A DNA stretch of 64,000 bases from Acidobacteriota bacterium (GCA_013289695.1 JABCZK010000004.1:123470-187469); one strand, 5' to 3'; positions 34,250 to 43,311 are shown, counted from the first letter of the stretch. The notes: generated from the letters alone by a model not told the origin. Numbers and translations: made by a program.

Positions 34250-35422
34250 ATGCGTATCTATCTCGACTACAACGCGACAACGCCCGTGGACCCTGCTGTC
34301 CTCGACGCCATGCTGCCGTATTTCGCCGAAAGTTTTGGCAACGCCAGCTCGATTCATTCGCCGGGCCAGCGCGCGCGTGGCGCAGTGGACTCCGCCCGTG
34401 CGTCGGTAGCCGCGTTACTCGGCGCCAAGCCTTCGGAAATCGTCTTCACCAGCGGCGGGACGGAATCCGACAATCTCGCGCTCTTCGGCGTCGTCGCCGC
34501 ATCGCAGGAACCGCGGAAGCACATCATCACCACCGCCATCGAGCATCACGCGGTGCTCAACGCCGCGCAAGCGCTCGAAAAACTTGGCGTCGAAGTCACC
34601 TACATTCCCGTCGGTCGCGAAGGAATCGTTGATCCCGAAGATATCCGCCGCGCGCGCAAGCCGGAGACAATTCTCATCAGCGTGATGCATGCCAACAATG
34701 AACTCGGCACCGTCCAGCCCATCGAAGAAATTGGCCGGATCGCGGCTGCTGCGGATGTTTGGTTCCATTGCGACGCCGTGCAGTCCGCCGGAAAGTTGCC
34801 GCTCGATGTAAACCGTCTCGGCGTGGACTTGCTCTCAATTTCCGCGCACAAGATTTACGGTCCCAAGGGCGTCGGCGCGCTCTACGTCCGCTCCGGCACG
34901 CCTCTCGAGCCGCAATTCCACGGCGGTCATCACGAACGCGACCGCCGCCCCGGCACGGAAAATGTTCCGGGCATCGTCGGCCTGGGCAAAGCGGCGGACT
35001 TGGCGCGAAAGAATCTGGCGGTAGACTCTGCGCGCATCGCAGCTCTGCGCGATCGTTTGGAAGACGCGCTGCTGGTCACGTGCGGGGATGCTCGTGTAAA
35101 CGGCAATCGCACGCTACGCGTGGCCAACACCTCGAACCTATCGTTTCACGCCGCGGGCGGAGAAGCGCTCGTGATCGCGCTCGACCTGCAGAGAATCGCT
35201 TGCTCCACCGGCGCCGCATGCTCGTCCGGAGCTGTCGGCCCTTCGCATGTGCTGATGGCCATCGGGCTTTCGCCCGACGAAGCGCGCAGCAGCCTGCGGT
35301 TTAGTCTCGGCCGCACGACGACGCTCGAAGAAATTGACCAGGTAATCGCCACAATTCCGCAAGCAGTCGAGCGCCTCCGCGCTCTCTCGCCGCTGAGCGC
35401 GAACGCGGCGATCTCGGCATGA
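34250..35422 (+). CDS. iscS: cysteine desulfurase (IscS/NifS)
   Basis: Takes sulfur from cysteine as a persulfide for Fe-S clusters and thiolated tRNA. 390 residues from ATG 34250 (MRIYLDYNATTPVDPAVLDAML, the standard start). The PLP region has TSGGTESDNLAL and the Schiff-base lysine in SISAHKIYGPKG. The persulfide Cys is in the loop IACSTGAACSSGAVGPSHV. Downstream, 157 bases away, is mnmA, which needs this sulfur. The IscS/NifS subgroup cannot be settled here. Confidence 0.94.
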   Translation: MRIYLDYNATTPVDPAVLDAMLPYFAESFGNASSIHSPGQRARGAVDSARASVAALLGAKPSEIVFTSGGTESDNLALFGVVAASQEPRKHIITTAIEHHAVLNAAQALEKLGVEVTYIPVGREGIVDPEDIRRARKPETILISVMHANNELGTVQPIEEIGRIAAAADVWFHCDAVQSAGKLPLDVNRLGVDLLSISAHKIYGPKGVGALYVRSGTPLEPQFHGGHHERDRRPGTENVPGIVGLGKAADLARKNLAVDSARIAALRDRLEDALLVTCGDARVNGNRTLRVANTSNLSFHAAGGEALVIALDLQRIACSTGAACSSGAVGPSHVLMAIGLSPDEARSSLRFSLGRTTTLEEIDQVIATIPQAVERLRALSPLSANAAISA

Positions 35423-35447
35423 TCTCGCGGAGCCGTGATTTGCCTTT

Positions 35448-35520
35448 GTAGCGGCGGTCTTCAGACCGCCAGCCATTGCCGTTGCTTTTGAATTATGTAG
35501 CGACCGCCTTTAGGCGGGCG
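35448..35520. repeat. two GTAGCG-type hairpin repeats
   Basis: Between iscS and mnmA: GTAGCGG with stem GCGGTC-TTCA-GACCGC (35448-35470), then GTAGCGA with CCGCC-TTTA-GGCGG (35497-35520), separated by TTGCCGTTGC-like text. Compared with 17359-17381, stem bases differ on both sides so that pairing is kept. Confidence 0.65.
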
Positions 35521-35579
35521 TAGTTGCCATTGCCTTTGAATTTGTTTCGCAGAATTCGCAAACGAAGAGGACCAAATCG

Positions 35580-36737
35580 TTGTCGTCACTAACACAACTC
35601 GAAGCTTCAACTCGCGCCGCAGCCACGCATACCGCCACCACCGTCGCCGTGGCGATGAGCGGCGGCGTGGACAGCTCTACGGTCGCCGCGATCCTCCACG
35701 ACCGCGCGCAAACCATCGTCGGCCTTACCATGCAGCTCTGGAATCAGCGCCGCCTTCCGCAATTGCAAAATAACGGCCCCGCGCAGCATCGCTGCTGCTC
35801 GCACGACGATGTGTACGACGCGCGCCGCGTAGCCGAGCATCTCGGCATCCCTTTTTACGTCGTGAACTTCGAGCGCGAGTTCGAGCGAAACGTCATTCGT
35901 CCCTTCGTCGCGGACTATCTCGAAGGCCGCACGCCCATCCCGTGCACCATGTGCAACAATCACGTGAAGTTCGATCAGCTCCTGGTCACCGCGCGCCAGA
36001 TCGGCGCCGAGCGCATCGCCACCGGCCACTACGCCCGGGTGCGCCACAATCCGCAGTCCGGCCGCTACGAACTCCTCCGCGCCGTGGACGAATCGAAGGA
36101 CCAAACCTATTTCCTGTTCGGCCTCACGCAGGACCAGCTAGCACGAACCGATTTCCCGCTCGGCGAACTTTCCAAGCACGAAGTCCGCGAAATAGCACGA
36201 CGCCTGCAGGTTCCCGTCGCGGAAAAGCCCGAAAGCCAGGAAATCTGTTTTGTCCCGACGGGAAATTACGTGAAGTTTATCGAGGGATATTTGCAGGAGC
36301 AGGGAAGCGATCTACCGAAGGATCCGGGCGACATCGTCACCACTTCCGGTGAAGTTCTCGGCCGGCACAATGGGCTGCATCAATTCACGGTGGGTCAGCG
36401 CAAGGGCTTGGGACTTTCCGGCGGACAGCCCCCCATGTACGTCGTCGCGCTCGACCGCGCGCGAAATCGTCTGGTCGTCGGTGAGGACCAGGAACTCCGC
36501 CGCGCGACCTGCGAAGTGCGCAACTTGAACTGGATTCCCTACGTCGTTCCCGACGGGCCGGTACAAGCGATGGTCCGCATCCGCAATCGCCACGAACCTT
36601 CCGAGGCCGAAATCACTCCGCTCGACGCCACAACCGCACGCGTACATTTCCGTGAGCCGCAGCGCGCCATCACTCCAGGCCAAGCCGCGGTATTTTACGC
36701 GGGTGAAAAAGTCCTCGGCGGCGGCTGGATTCGCTGA
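35580..36737 (+). CDS. mnmA: tRNA 2-thiouridylase MnmA
   Basis: Adds sulfur to U34 of Glu, Gln and Lys tRNAs. 385 residues from TTG 35580, which has AGAGGA 9 bases upstream; the first ATG (35655) would cut away the first beta strand. The PP-loop is [13 protein letters not shown]. The catalytic Cys are in [12 protein letters not shown] and SQEICFVP. Other blocks: [19 protein letters not shown] and the C-terminal barrel (GHHNGL-like [18 protein letters not shown]). It follows iscS on the same strand. Confidence 0.95.
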   Translation: MSSLTQLEASTRAAATHTATTVAVAMSGGVDSSTVAAILHDRAQTIVGLTMQLWNQRRLPQLQNNGPAQHRCCSHDDVYDARRVAEHLGIPFYVVNFEREFERNVIRPFVADYLEGRTPIPCTMCNNHVKFDQLLVTARQIGAERIATGHYARVRHNPQSGRYELLRAVDESKDQTYFLFGLTQDQLARTDFPLGELSKHEVREIARRLQVPVAEKPESQEICFVPTGNYVKFIEGYLQEQGSDLPKDPGDIVTTSGEVLGRHNGLHQFTVGQRKGLGLSGGQPPMYVVALDRARNRLVVGEDQELRRATCEVRNLNWIPYVVPDGPVQAMVRIRNRHEPSEAEITPLDATTARVHFREPQRAITPGQAAVFYAGEKVLGGGWIR

Positions 36738-36830
36738 TTTTTTCACACATCAATTTTCGGATTGAGCCTGCCGAAAAATCAAAACGCGGAAAACGTGCCA
36801 GAAGGAAAATCGCAACCGCGGAGGAACGCG

Positions 36831-37340
36831 TCAGATAAAGAGTTCTTCGTCCTGCGACACCGGATCCGATTCCGGCTTATGGTTCTGCTGGCGGCGCAGC
36901 ATATCCAGCCCCACCTTGATCCCCTTCATCACCGCGGAAGCCTGCCGGATCGGCCCCCACAAAGTATTACGGAATTTCGTGCCGGCCTCGTCCACCACTT
37001 CCAGCGCGCCGGTCAAAATCTGGTCAGCGCGAATCACCTGGACGCGCAAACGTTCCAGCCCTTCGGTAACGACGCGGTCCACCTTCTGTGCCTGCCCGCG
37101 CGCTATTCGCGTGATCTCCGCGGTGTCGCCCATCACGCTGGAGATGCGCTCTTCGGAATCTTCCAGTATGCGGTTCACGCGCAACAGGATCGGGTCCACG
37201 CGCCCCTGCAAGTCATTCGCGATGCGCGTGAATTCCTGCATGGACATTTTCAACTGCAGGAACATCGCCACCAGCACAGCCATCTGCACAACGATAGCTA
37301 CGGCGGCGATGATGATGAACGCCTGGACCCAGCCCGTCAT
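36831..37340 (-). CDS. DUF948-type membrane protein
   Basis: 169 residues: one N-terminal helix (FIIIAAVAIVVQMAVLVAMFLQL, about residues 8-30), then a long coiled-coil-like segment to about residue 130 and a polar tail. It matches the DUF948 pattern of general-stress proteins in Gram-positives and Acidobacteria. It is 18 bases after the YtxH gene; the pair recurs as a stress-envelope module. Confidence 0.72.
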   Translation of the reverse strand: MTGWVQAFIIIAAVAIVVQMAVLVAMFLQLKMSMQEFTRIANDLQGRVDPILLRVNRILEDSEERISSVMGDTAEITRIARGQAQKVDRVVTEGLERLRVQVIRADQILTGALEVVDEAGTKFRNTLWGPIRQASAVMKGIKVGLDMLRRQQNHKPESDPVSQDEELFI

Positions 37341-37358
37341 GAAGCTCCTTGCGCTACC

Positions 37359-37655
37359 TTAGGAAGCCTTGGATTCCTTCCTGTACGTGTCCTTCCCCGC
37401 GTCCACCGCCGAGGAAAGCGCATCCTTCTGCCGCGACATGATTTCTTTGCTGCGTTCGATCAAGTCTTCCGCGCGCTCGCGCAATTCCCGCGCCTTCTTC
37501 TGCGCGAATTCGCGGCCCTCATCGGCTTTGCCCGTCAAATATTCACGAGTCTCGTCGCCCGATTTCGGCGCGAAAAGAATCCCTACCAATGCTCCAATTC
37601 CCAATCCCACCAAAAACACGCTAACCTTTGAACCTACACTATTATTGTCGCTCAT
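37359..37655 (-). CDS. YtxH-domain protein
   Basis: 98 residues from ATG 37655, chosen because AGGTGG lies just before it and the family starts here; the open frame to 37787 is leader. A membrane helix SVFLVGLGIGALVGILFAP is followed by KSGDETREYL and a charged amphipathic coiled coil. YtxH proteins are short membrane-tethered stress proteins of unknown mechanism. In operon with the DUF948 gene. Confidence 0.85.
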   Translation of the reverse strand: MSDNNSVGSKVSVFLVGLGIGALVGILFAPKSGDETREYLTGKADEGREFAQKKARELRERAEDLIERSKEIMSRQKDALSSAVDAGKDTYRKESKAS

Positions 37656-38209
37656 AGGCCACCTCAGAGCTTGACAGTAGCATAGCCGTCCCAATCGAGG
37701 CAAGAAAAGCCGTAGCATAGGCCTGCTTGCGGCGGGCAGGCCCTCTGCGGCGGGCGGGCCTGTGCGACGAAAGGCCAAAAAAACCACCTGTTAGAATGCG
37801 TCGCTGTTGTTTGTTTTCAGTCATTTGAGCCGATTTTTAATATCAAGACCACCGATTAGAATTGCGCATCGCGCGTCGCCGCGCATCATCTTCTCCGTGA
37901 TCCGTAGGGGCGGGTCTGAGACCCGCCCGCTGTGGGCCGTCATATGCGTGTCAGCGCCCGGCACCTTGGCTGGCGCAACCCTGCGCCCGCAGACACCATC
38001 GCCAAGCGCGCGCCCGGGCGCCCAGCCAGCCAAGCCCCTCGCCCGCGCCGCAGTCTCCATGTCGCGTCCTCAGCAGCGCCGTAAAGCGCCCCGACTTACG
38101 CTAACAGAATCGTCGGTCGCTGGATATTCGTAGAAATACTGACGAGGGTAAACGGTAGAAAAGATGGGTTGCACTTCACTGTGGGGGCCGACGGCGGAGC
38201 GTCTAAACT

Positions 38210-38279
38210 CCCACCCTTCGCGTGAAACAAAGGCGCGAAGGATGGGATACCTGGCGGGTGGGCCACCTGCCCCATCCTT
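38210..38279. repeat. overlapping, mutually exclusive hairpins
   Basis: CCCACCCTTCGCG (38210-38222) pairs with CGCGAAGGATGGG (38234-38246), 12 of 13 bases. AAGGATGGG (38238-38246) also pairs perfectly with CCCATCCTT (38271-38279). The gap 37656-38284 otherwise has no supported gene: it contains GTAGCATAGGCCTGC (37712-37726, also at 53664), GC-rich GGCGGGC runs, and GGCGGGTCTGAGACCCGCCC near 37911. The second hairpin begins 6 bases beyond the stop of the minus-strand fragment at 38285. Confidence 0.6.
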
Positions 38280-38284
38280 AGAGC

Positions 38285-38665
38285 TTAATTCTGGTCGGTG
38301 ACCTTCGGTCCGTCTGGATTCTTCTGAATTAAATCAATGGCTGGTTGGATCGCGTATCCGATCACAATGCCTGAGTTTGTTACGACCATCGGGTCGGTAT
38401 TTCTGAGGATCATCTTCTGACCGTGCTGAGATGTGATTCGCCAAGCTTCTTCGTTCGACAAGTCGCCACCTGGATTGACCTTAACCGGGTTCAACGCTGG
38501 AGTCTGTTCAGGCGTGAATCCCGACACTACGCCAGCGAGTCTGTAACTTGTATCATCAGAGCGAATGTCCCGAAACACTATCGGTCCCCCAGAAAACCCA
38601 AAGTTGTTGTGTCCGTCGAGATAAATCAACAGAGCGCCAGTTTCATCCTGGGAAAGGGCTGACAC
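38285..38665 (-). pseudogene. C-terminal fragment of a trypsin-like serine protease
   Basis: Up to 126 residues from GTG 38665; the frame is open a little further back to a TAG near 38720, adding AFLKKAI just before. It contains YLDGHNNFGFSGGPIVFRD, where GFSGGP is the nucleophile Ser region of a chymotrypsin-fold protease. The part carrying the catalytic His and Asp, about two thirds of the domain, is missing, and the frame upstream encodes an unrelated membrane protein. I read it as a truncated remnant. A short translated protein is possible but would be inactive. Confidence 0.55.
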
Positions 38666-38676
38666 GATGGCTTTCT

Positions 38677-39021
38677 TTAGGAAAGCTTGGGATAGATGCC
38701 GTTCATAAGCTTGTGCGTGCTATTCATTCTTGCGTACACGTTGCCATACGGGTATCCCGCAAAGATGGTAAATCCGGTTCCGACAGCGTATGAGGCGATC
38801 AAGCCGCTCAGGCTGAGCGCAGCGAAGAGCCGCCTATTTATCGCAGAAGGTGTTGCACCGGAGTGACCGGAAAGCATGTGTGATTTGCAGATGAAAGGCC
38901 CGTGAACCGGTAACGCAACTACGGCACAAGTGAGGAGAATGACTGCGATGAATCGAACCCAAATTTTTGTGCCGTTGGCAGTATTGATTTTTCCTGTGGC
39001 TGGTTTGAGACCGAGGACCAC
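38677..39021 (-). CDS. hypothetical membrane protein
   Basis: About 114 residues with two hydrophobic helices (WVRFIAVILLTCAVVALPV; LFAALSLSGLIASYAVGTGF). The start is a GTG or an internal codon; no ATG gives a full first helix. No known family. It ends just before the protease fragment and may itself be a rearranged remnant. Confidence 0.4.
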   Translation of the reverse strand: MVLGLKPATGKINTANGTKIWVRFIAVILLTCAVVALPVHGPFICKSHMLSGHSGATPSAINRRLFAALSLSGLIASYAVGTGFTIFAGYPYGNVYARMNSTHKLMNGIYPKLS

Positions 39022-39064
39022 GAGCGGCGCCGCCGTCGCGCGTCCGGCGCCAGCGCCGCAGCCT

Positions 39065-40921
39065 TCAGGCGCTTGGAGCTTCGGGCGATTGTGTTTCGCG
39101 CAACGCTTCGAACACGCGCTGGGCTTGCGCGCGCGGGACTTCGACGGCTAGCTGCTCCAGAGTGAGTTGCCGGAGTTGTGCGACGCTGCCGAATCGCAGC
39201 AGGAGTTTTTGCGCCGTGCGCGGACCCACGCCGCGTATTTCCGTGAGCGCGGTGCGCAGGCGGCGGCTCGATCTCCGCTGGCGATGAAACGTAACCGCAA
39301 AGCGATGCGTCTCGTCGCGAATCTGCTGGATCAAGTGCAGCACGGGCGAATGCTTTTCGAGGACCACCGGCTCGTCTTCGCGGCCCAAGACGTAGAGAAT
39401 TTCTTCTTTCTTCGCGATGCTAGCCAGCGGCTGATTGATGATCGCGAGCTTGTCCAGCGCTTTCGCCGCCGCGTGCAATTGGCCAATGCCGCCGTCAATC
39501 AAAATCAGGCTCGGCATCGGTTTCTTTTCCTGCTGTAGGCGGCGATAGCGGCGTGCCACCGCTTCTTGCATACTGGCAAAGTCATCACGCAGAATTCCTG
39601 CGGAATTTTCCGCGCCTTCCGGCATGGCTTCGCCGCGAATGATAAATTTGCGGTACTCCGCTTTTTTCATGCGGCCCGCTTGCCACACCACCATCGAAGC
39701 CACCGTGTCCGAACCCTGTATATGCGAAATATCGAAGCACTCGATGCGCTTCGGCGGCTCCGGCAGTCCCAGTGCCGATTCCAGGGCGTCCACAATCGCG
39801 GCGGAGCTAGGCTTCAGAATGCGGAAGCGCTGAATGAAGGAATGCTGTGCGTTCTTTTCCACCAATTCCAGAAACGCATGTTTCTGGCCGCGCTGCGGAT
39901 TCACAATCTCCACGCGGTGGCCCGCCTGCTCGGTGAGTACTTCCTCGATCAGCGCGCTGTCCTCAAATTCCATCGGCGTGTGAATGTAACGCGGCAGGTA
40001 CGCAGCATCCAAGTACAGCTGCTTGATCAGCGACGGCAGAAATTCCTGTGGGTTGAATTCCTCGAGGTCCTCCCAATAAAAATCCCGGCGGTCCACCACT
40101 TTCCCGCCGCGCAAGTGAAATAAATTCACAGCCACTTGCGGCGACTCGGCGTACCACGCGAGCACGTCGGTGTCGTCGCCCGACGCCGCCGCGATTTTCT
40201 GGCGCTCCTCCATCTCGTTCAGCGTGCGCAACAGATCGCGATAGCCCGCGGCCTCTTCATAACGCTCCGCTTCCGAAGCGTGCTGCATGCGATCTTTCAG
40301 GCTCTGCGCTAAATCGCCGCGGCGCCCCTCCAGAAACAAACGCACGTCGCGTGCCGCTTCGCTGTAACGCTCATCAGTCACCAGTCCCGCGACGCACGGC
40401 CCCAGGCAGCGATGAATGTAATATTGCAGGCAGGGCCGCGGATGCGCACGCGTCAGATCCACGGTGCACGAAGGCACCAGGAAATGTTTGTGAATCAGAT
40501 TGACCATCGAATAGGCCAGCCGCGCCGGAAAATACGGCCCGAAATAAATCGAGCCGTCTTTATTCAGCCGCCGCGTCACGTAAACCCGCGGATATTTTTC
40601 AAACGCGGTGTAACGAATGTAGGGATAGGTTTTGTCGTCGCGCAGCAGCACGTTGAATTTCGGCTTGTGCTGTTTGATCAGGTTGTTTTCGAGCGCCAGC
40701 GCTTCCTTCTGGTTGTCCACGACGATGTAATCAATGTCCGCGATCTCGCGCACCAGCGACCCGGTCTTGGCGTCCTGCCAATGCGATTCCAGAAAGTAAG
40801 ATCGCACCCGGCTGCGCAGCGAGTTCGCCTTGCCCACGTATAGAATCTTCCCGCCGGCGTCCTGAAACATGTACACCCCGGGCTGAGTGGGCAATTGCGC
40901 GACTTTTTCGCGGAGTTCCAT
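39065..40921 (-). CDS. uvrC: excinuclease ABC subunit C
   Basis: Makes both incisions in nucleotide excision repair. 618 residues, normal length, ATG 40921. The N-terminal GIY-YIG nuclease has QPGVYMFQDAGGKILYVGKA. A Cys block (PSCTVDLTRAHPRPCLQYYIHRC) follows, then the UVR motif near residues 205-235. The RNase H-like nuclease has IECFDISHIQGSDTVASMV and LILIDGGIGQLHAA, and tandem helix-hairpin-helix motifs (LTEIRGVGPRTAQKLL) end the protein. uvrA lies in the same window at 45-48 kb. Confidence 0.97.
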   Translation of the reverse strand: MELREKVAQLPTQPGVYMFQDAGGKILYVGKANSLRSRVRSYFLESHWQDAKTGSLVREIADIDYIVVDNQKEALALENNLIKQHKPKFNVLLRDDKTYPYIRYTAFEKYPRVYVTRRLNKDGSIYFGPYFPARLAYSMVNLIHKHFLVPSCTVDLTRAHPRPCLQYYIHRCLGPCVAGLVTDERYSEAARDVRLFLEGRRGDLAQSLKDRMQHASEAERYEEAAGYRDLLRTLNEMEERQKIAAASGDDTDVLAWYAESPQVAVNLFHLRGGKVVDRRDFYWEDLEEFNPQEFLPSLIKQLYLDAAYLPRYIHTPMEFEDSALIEEVLTEQAGHRVEIVNPQRGQKHAFLELVEKNAQHSFIQRFRILKPSSAAIVDALESALGLPEPPKRIECFDISHIQGSDTVASMVVWQAGRMKKAEYRKFIIRGEAMPEGAENSAGILRDDFASMQEAVARRYRRLQQEKKPMPSLILIDGGIGQLHAAAKALDKLAIINQPLASIAKKEEILYVLGREDEPVVLEKHSPVLHLIQQIRDETHRFAVTFHRQRRSSRRLRTALTEIRGVGPRTAQKLLLRFGSVAQLRQLTLEQLAVEVPRAQAQRVFEALRETQSPEAPSA

Positions 40922-41049
40922 GGCGGCGAGTTACAATATGTGAGCGTTACAATATCTGACGACGGCCTGGGTAGTGCTGCATGTTTGATGTGCAGGGCCG
41001 CGTACAACGTTCATGATACCAAACGCTATCTAATTGCTGCAGGAGCCTG

Positions 41050-41658
41050 ATGCGTCGCAAGGTCTCACAATTTGGTCCGCAGATGCTTTTCGCGGGAATA
41101 TTGTCCGTCGCGGCGTTAGTGTTAGCTCCCGTCGGTTACGGCCAGCAAGATCAACAAGAAACGCACGGCCAGCAGCCCGGGCAACCTGCAACTCCGCCGC
41201 AACAACAGCAGCCACCGGCCGCGACGCCTCCACGCCCGACCTCAAACTCCGACTCGAGCCAAGACCCTTCGCAAGAGTCGTCCTCGAAAAAAGCGCTGCC
41301 GCCCGACGACCCCGCGCCTACAAAGAGTCCCGCCGACGCGCCGAAAAAATCCAAGCCCGGCGTCCTGCCTCCCGAAGACGATCCAGCCTGGGATCCGTTC
41401 CACGCACAGCAGGATGTTGACGTCGGGATGTTTTATTTGCACAAAGGCGACGTGGACGCCGCGATCAGCCGTTTCGAACACGCCGTCAGCCTGCGCGCCA
41501 ATTTCGCCAAGCCGCGTCTGCTTCTAGCCGAGTGCTACGAGAAGAAGAACGATCCGTCCGAGGCCCTACGCTACTACAAGGAATATTTGCAGGTACTGCC
41601 GAACGCGCCGGACGCGAAGAAGATTCGCGAGAAAATCGAAAAACTTTCCAAGAAGTAA
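41050..41658 (+). CDS. exported TPR protein
   Basis: 202 residues, AGGAG just before ATG 41050. A signal peptide (FAGILSVAALVLAPVGYGQ) leads to a long low-complexity linker rich in Gln, Pro and Ser (about residues 33-115). Then come two or three TPR helices (VDVGMFYLHKGDVDAAISRF, PRLLLAECYEKKNDPSEALR). It resembles the periplasmic TPR adaptors frequent in Acidobacteria. Partner unknown. Confidence 0.82.
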   Translation: MRRKVSQFGPQMLFAGILSVAALVLAPVGYGQQDQQETHGQQPGQPATPPQQQQPPAATPPRPTSNSDSSQDPSQESSSKKALPPDDPAPTKSPADAPKKSKPGVLPPEDDPAWDPFHAQQDVDVGMFYLHKGDVDAAISRFEHAVSLRANFAKPRLLLAECYEKKNDPSEALRYYKEYLQVLPNAPDAKKIREKIEKLSKK

Positions 41659-41689
41659 CAGCCTGCGCAAAAAAGTGCCAGGTTTTGTG

Positions 41690-41960
41690 GCTGCGGTCTT
41701 CAGATCGCCATCGGTGATAGCCGCGCCACCGATGGCGCACTAAAGTGCGCCGCTACCCTTCGATCCCGCAGCGCGGGATCGAAGGATGAATCGCCCGGTC
41801 GGGCAATTCACAACGGCAAAGTCAAAGGCGCCCAGCTAGAGAGTCTGTGTGGGAACTGCAATTCCGGTACTTCAGAGGCTGAAGCCGCACTGATTTCGCT
41901 GTGTTTGTGTCGTAGCTAAAGCCACGACCTGCAAAGATTCTCGGCTTCTCACACACACTC
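41690..41960. repeat. dispersed repeat cluster
   Basis: The gap 41659-42046 has no gene. In order: a GCGGTC-TTCA-GATCGC hairpin (about 41695), a reverse GTAGCGGC unit (41734-41756), a reverse TTCATCC...CGAAGG element with GATCCCGC/GCGGGATC stem (41757-41790), and a reverse, diverged copy of the composite repeat of 11348 and 20945 (about 41850-41960, with GTCGTAGCTAAAGCCACGAC). Most copies here run opposite to those at 20.7-21.0 kb. Confidence 0.7.
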
Positions 41961-42046
41961 TGAAACTGGCCGCTACGAAATCAATACCCGAGTTGCCGCG
42001 ACCTTTTCCAAGAACTATTCAGTCGCGGCTGTAACGATCTTGCAGA

Positions 42047-42766
42047 TCACCGCCCTGGGAAGCGATCCAAAAACTTCATCGCCCGCTGGTAATCCACGAA
42101 TTTCTTTTCTTCCCGGCGAAATTCCGCGCCATGAGATTCCCGCCGGCAGCGCGCGAACTTCATCGGATGCTTCACGTGCAGCATCTCGTGGTACATCACG
42201 TAAGCCACCACAAATTCCGGCACGCCTTCGCGATCCAGTTGCCGGTTGATCACGATCTGCTGCAGCGCCGGATCGAAGCAGCCCAGCAGGCTGCTCCACA
42301 CTCGACGGCTCCAACCAAGCCGCGGCTTGGTGAGCGCTCCCGCGAAATACCGCGCGTTGAGCCGCTCGAAAAGTTCGTCGAGGTCGTGATGCGTTCCCGC
42401 CGGCCGATGCTCCACTCGCCGCGCGCGCCTTTGCCGCAAAGCCAGCAAGCGCTGCCGCGTCGCTCCTGCGTACGAGAACTCGCGATAAGTCTGCAGCAAT
42501 TCCTTCGGTGGTTCCCGACGATACAAACGCCCGAGCAAAATCGCAGCGGTAGCTTCCACCACGGGGTGTGGCGCATCGTCCAGCGCATCCGACAAACGCA
42601 CGTAGGCCGTATCCTCCCGCAATCGTATGGTGTGGGTCAGATCCGTGTACGGATGAAACTCCACCACAAAATGCGGCGGACGCCCTTCGCATCCCAGGCG
42701 GGTATAAATCCGCTGGAAAATCCGTTCGCCGCCGGGAACGGCGTTCTTCATGCGGCGTTTGGTCAC
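42047..42766 (-). CDS. SprT/M48-like zinc metallopeptidase
   Basis: 239 residues; a start at ATG 42751 is also possible. The zinc motif HEMLH is at residues 193-197 (VMYHEMLHVKHP), and a preceding RLGWSRRVWSSLLGCFDPALQQIVIN strand-turn-strand resembles SprT-like and wss1-type proteins. The N-terminal 110 residues are not recognisable. The start overlaps the stop of the upstream DUF gene (ATGA). Last gene of the uvrA operon; a DNA-protein crosslink protease would fit beside uvrA but this is inference. Confidence 0.75.
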   Translation of the reverse strand: MTKRRMKNAVPGGERIFQRIYTRLGCEGRPPHFVVEFHPYTDLTHTIRLREDTAYVRLSDALDDAPHPVVEATAAILLGRLYRREPPKELLQTYREFSYAGATRQRLLALRQRRARRVEHRPAGTHHDLDELFERLNARYFAGALTKPRLGWSRRVWSSLLGCFDPALQQIVINRQLDREGVPEFVVAYVMYHEMLHVKHPMKFARCRRESHGAEFRREEKKFVDYQRAMKFLDRFPGR

Positions 42767-43302
42767 GACGGCTTTCTCCGCACCGGCGCCGGATTCAATT
42801 CCTTCAAAGCTTTATCCACGTCCGTCAAAGCGTCCTGCGTTCCTTCGATCGCATCTTGCAAAGTGTCCTTGTAGGTATCGTATTCCGGCCCGCCCTGATT
42901 GATTTTCTGCAGCGCTTCCAGAAATTCCTTGCCCTTCGACTGCATATTTTTCAACGCAGCGCGAATATCCACCTGCTTTTCCCGCGCCACTTCGATCTGG
43001 TCGGCGGCATCGTCAATGCATCCGGCGTAGGCGTTCAGCAGGCCGTTCAAGATTTCGGCCCGCCTGCCTTCCGGCACGGAGCGCGTCAGCTCGTACTGAA
43101 ATTTCTTAAGCCGGTCGTCCGCGAAAATCACAAAGAGCTTCATCCGCTCCGGAGGAGTCACCGCATCGCGAATGCGATCGCCTTCCGCGTCCGTCAGGTA
43201 ATCTTTCTTCGCTTCCTGCGCGTGAACGTCGCGCGTGCAAACCACCGTCGCCGCCATCAGCAGCATCGTCCAGATCCCGAGGTTCCGCGTCTGCCGCAAC
43301 AT
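42763..43302 (-). CDS. exported protein of unknown function
   Basis: 179 residues with a signal peptide (MLLMAATVVCTRDVHA). The mature part is helical and charged (VTPPERMKLFVIFADDRLKK ... DIRAALKNMQSKGKEFLEAL), without Cys pairs or a known domain. It resembles the next gene upstream in being a small helical exported protein. Translationally coupled to the metallopeptidase. Confidence 0.75.
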   Translation of the reverse strand: MLRQTRNLGIWTMLLMAATVVCTRDVHAQEAKKDYLTDAEGDRIRDAVTPPERMKLFVIFADDRLKKFQYELTRSVPEGRRAEILNGLLNAYAGCIDDAADQIEVAREKQVDIRAALKNMQSKGKEFLEALQKINQGGPEYDTYKDTLQDAIEGTQDALTDVDKALKELNPAPVRRKPS

Positions 43303-43311
43303 TTCGCGCTC

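Noticed and set aside
35448..35470. GTAGCGG hairpins as intrinsic terminators
   Set aside because: No T-tract follows any copy and copies occur in both orientations; they behave as dispersed repeats.
37656..37787. Longer N terminus of the YtxH protein
   Set aside because: The added residues lack a ribosome site and family similarity; ATG 37655 follows AGGTGG.
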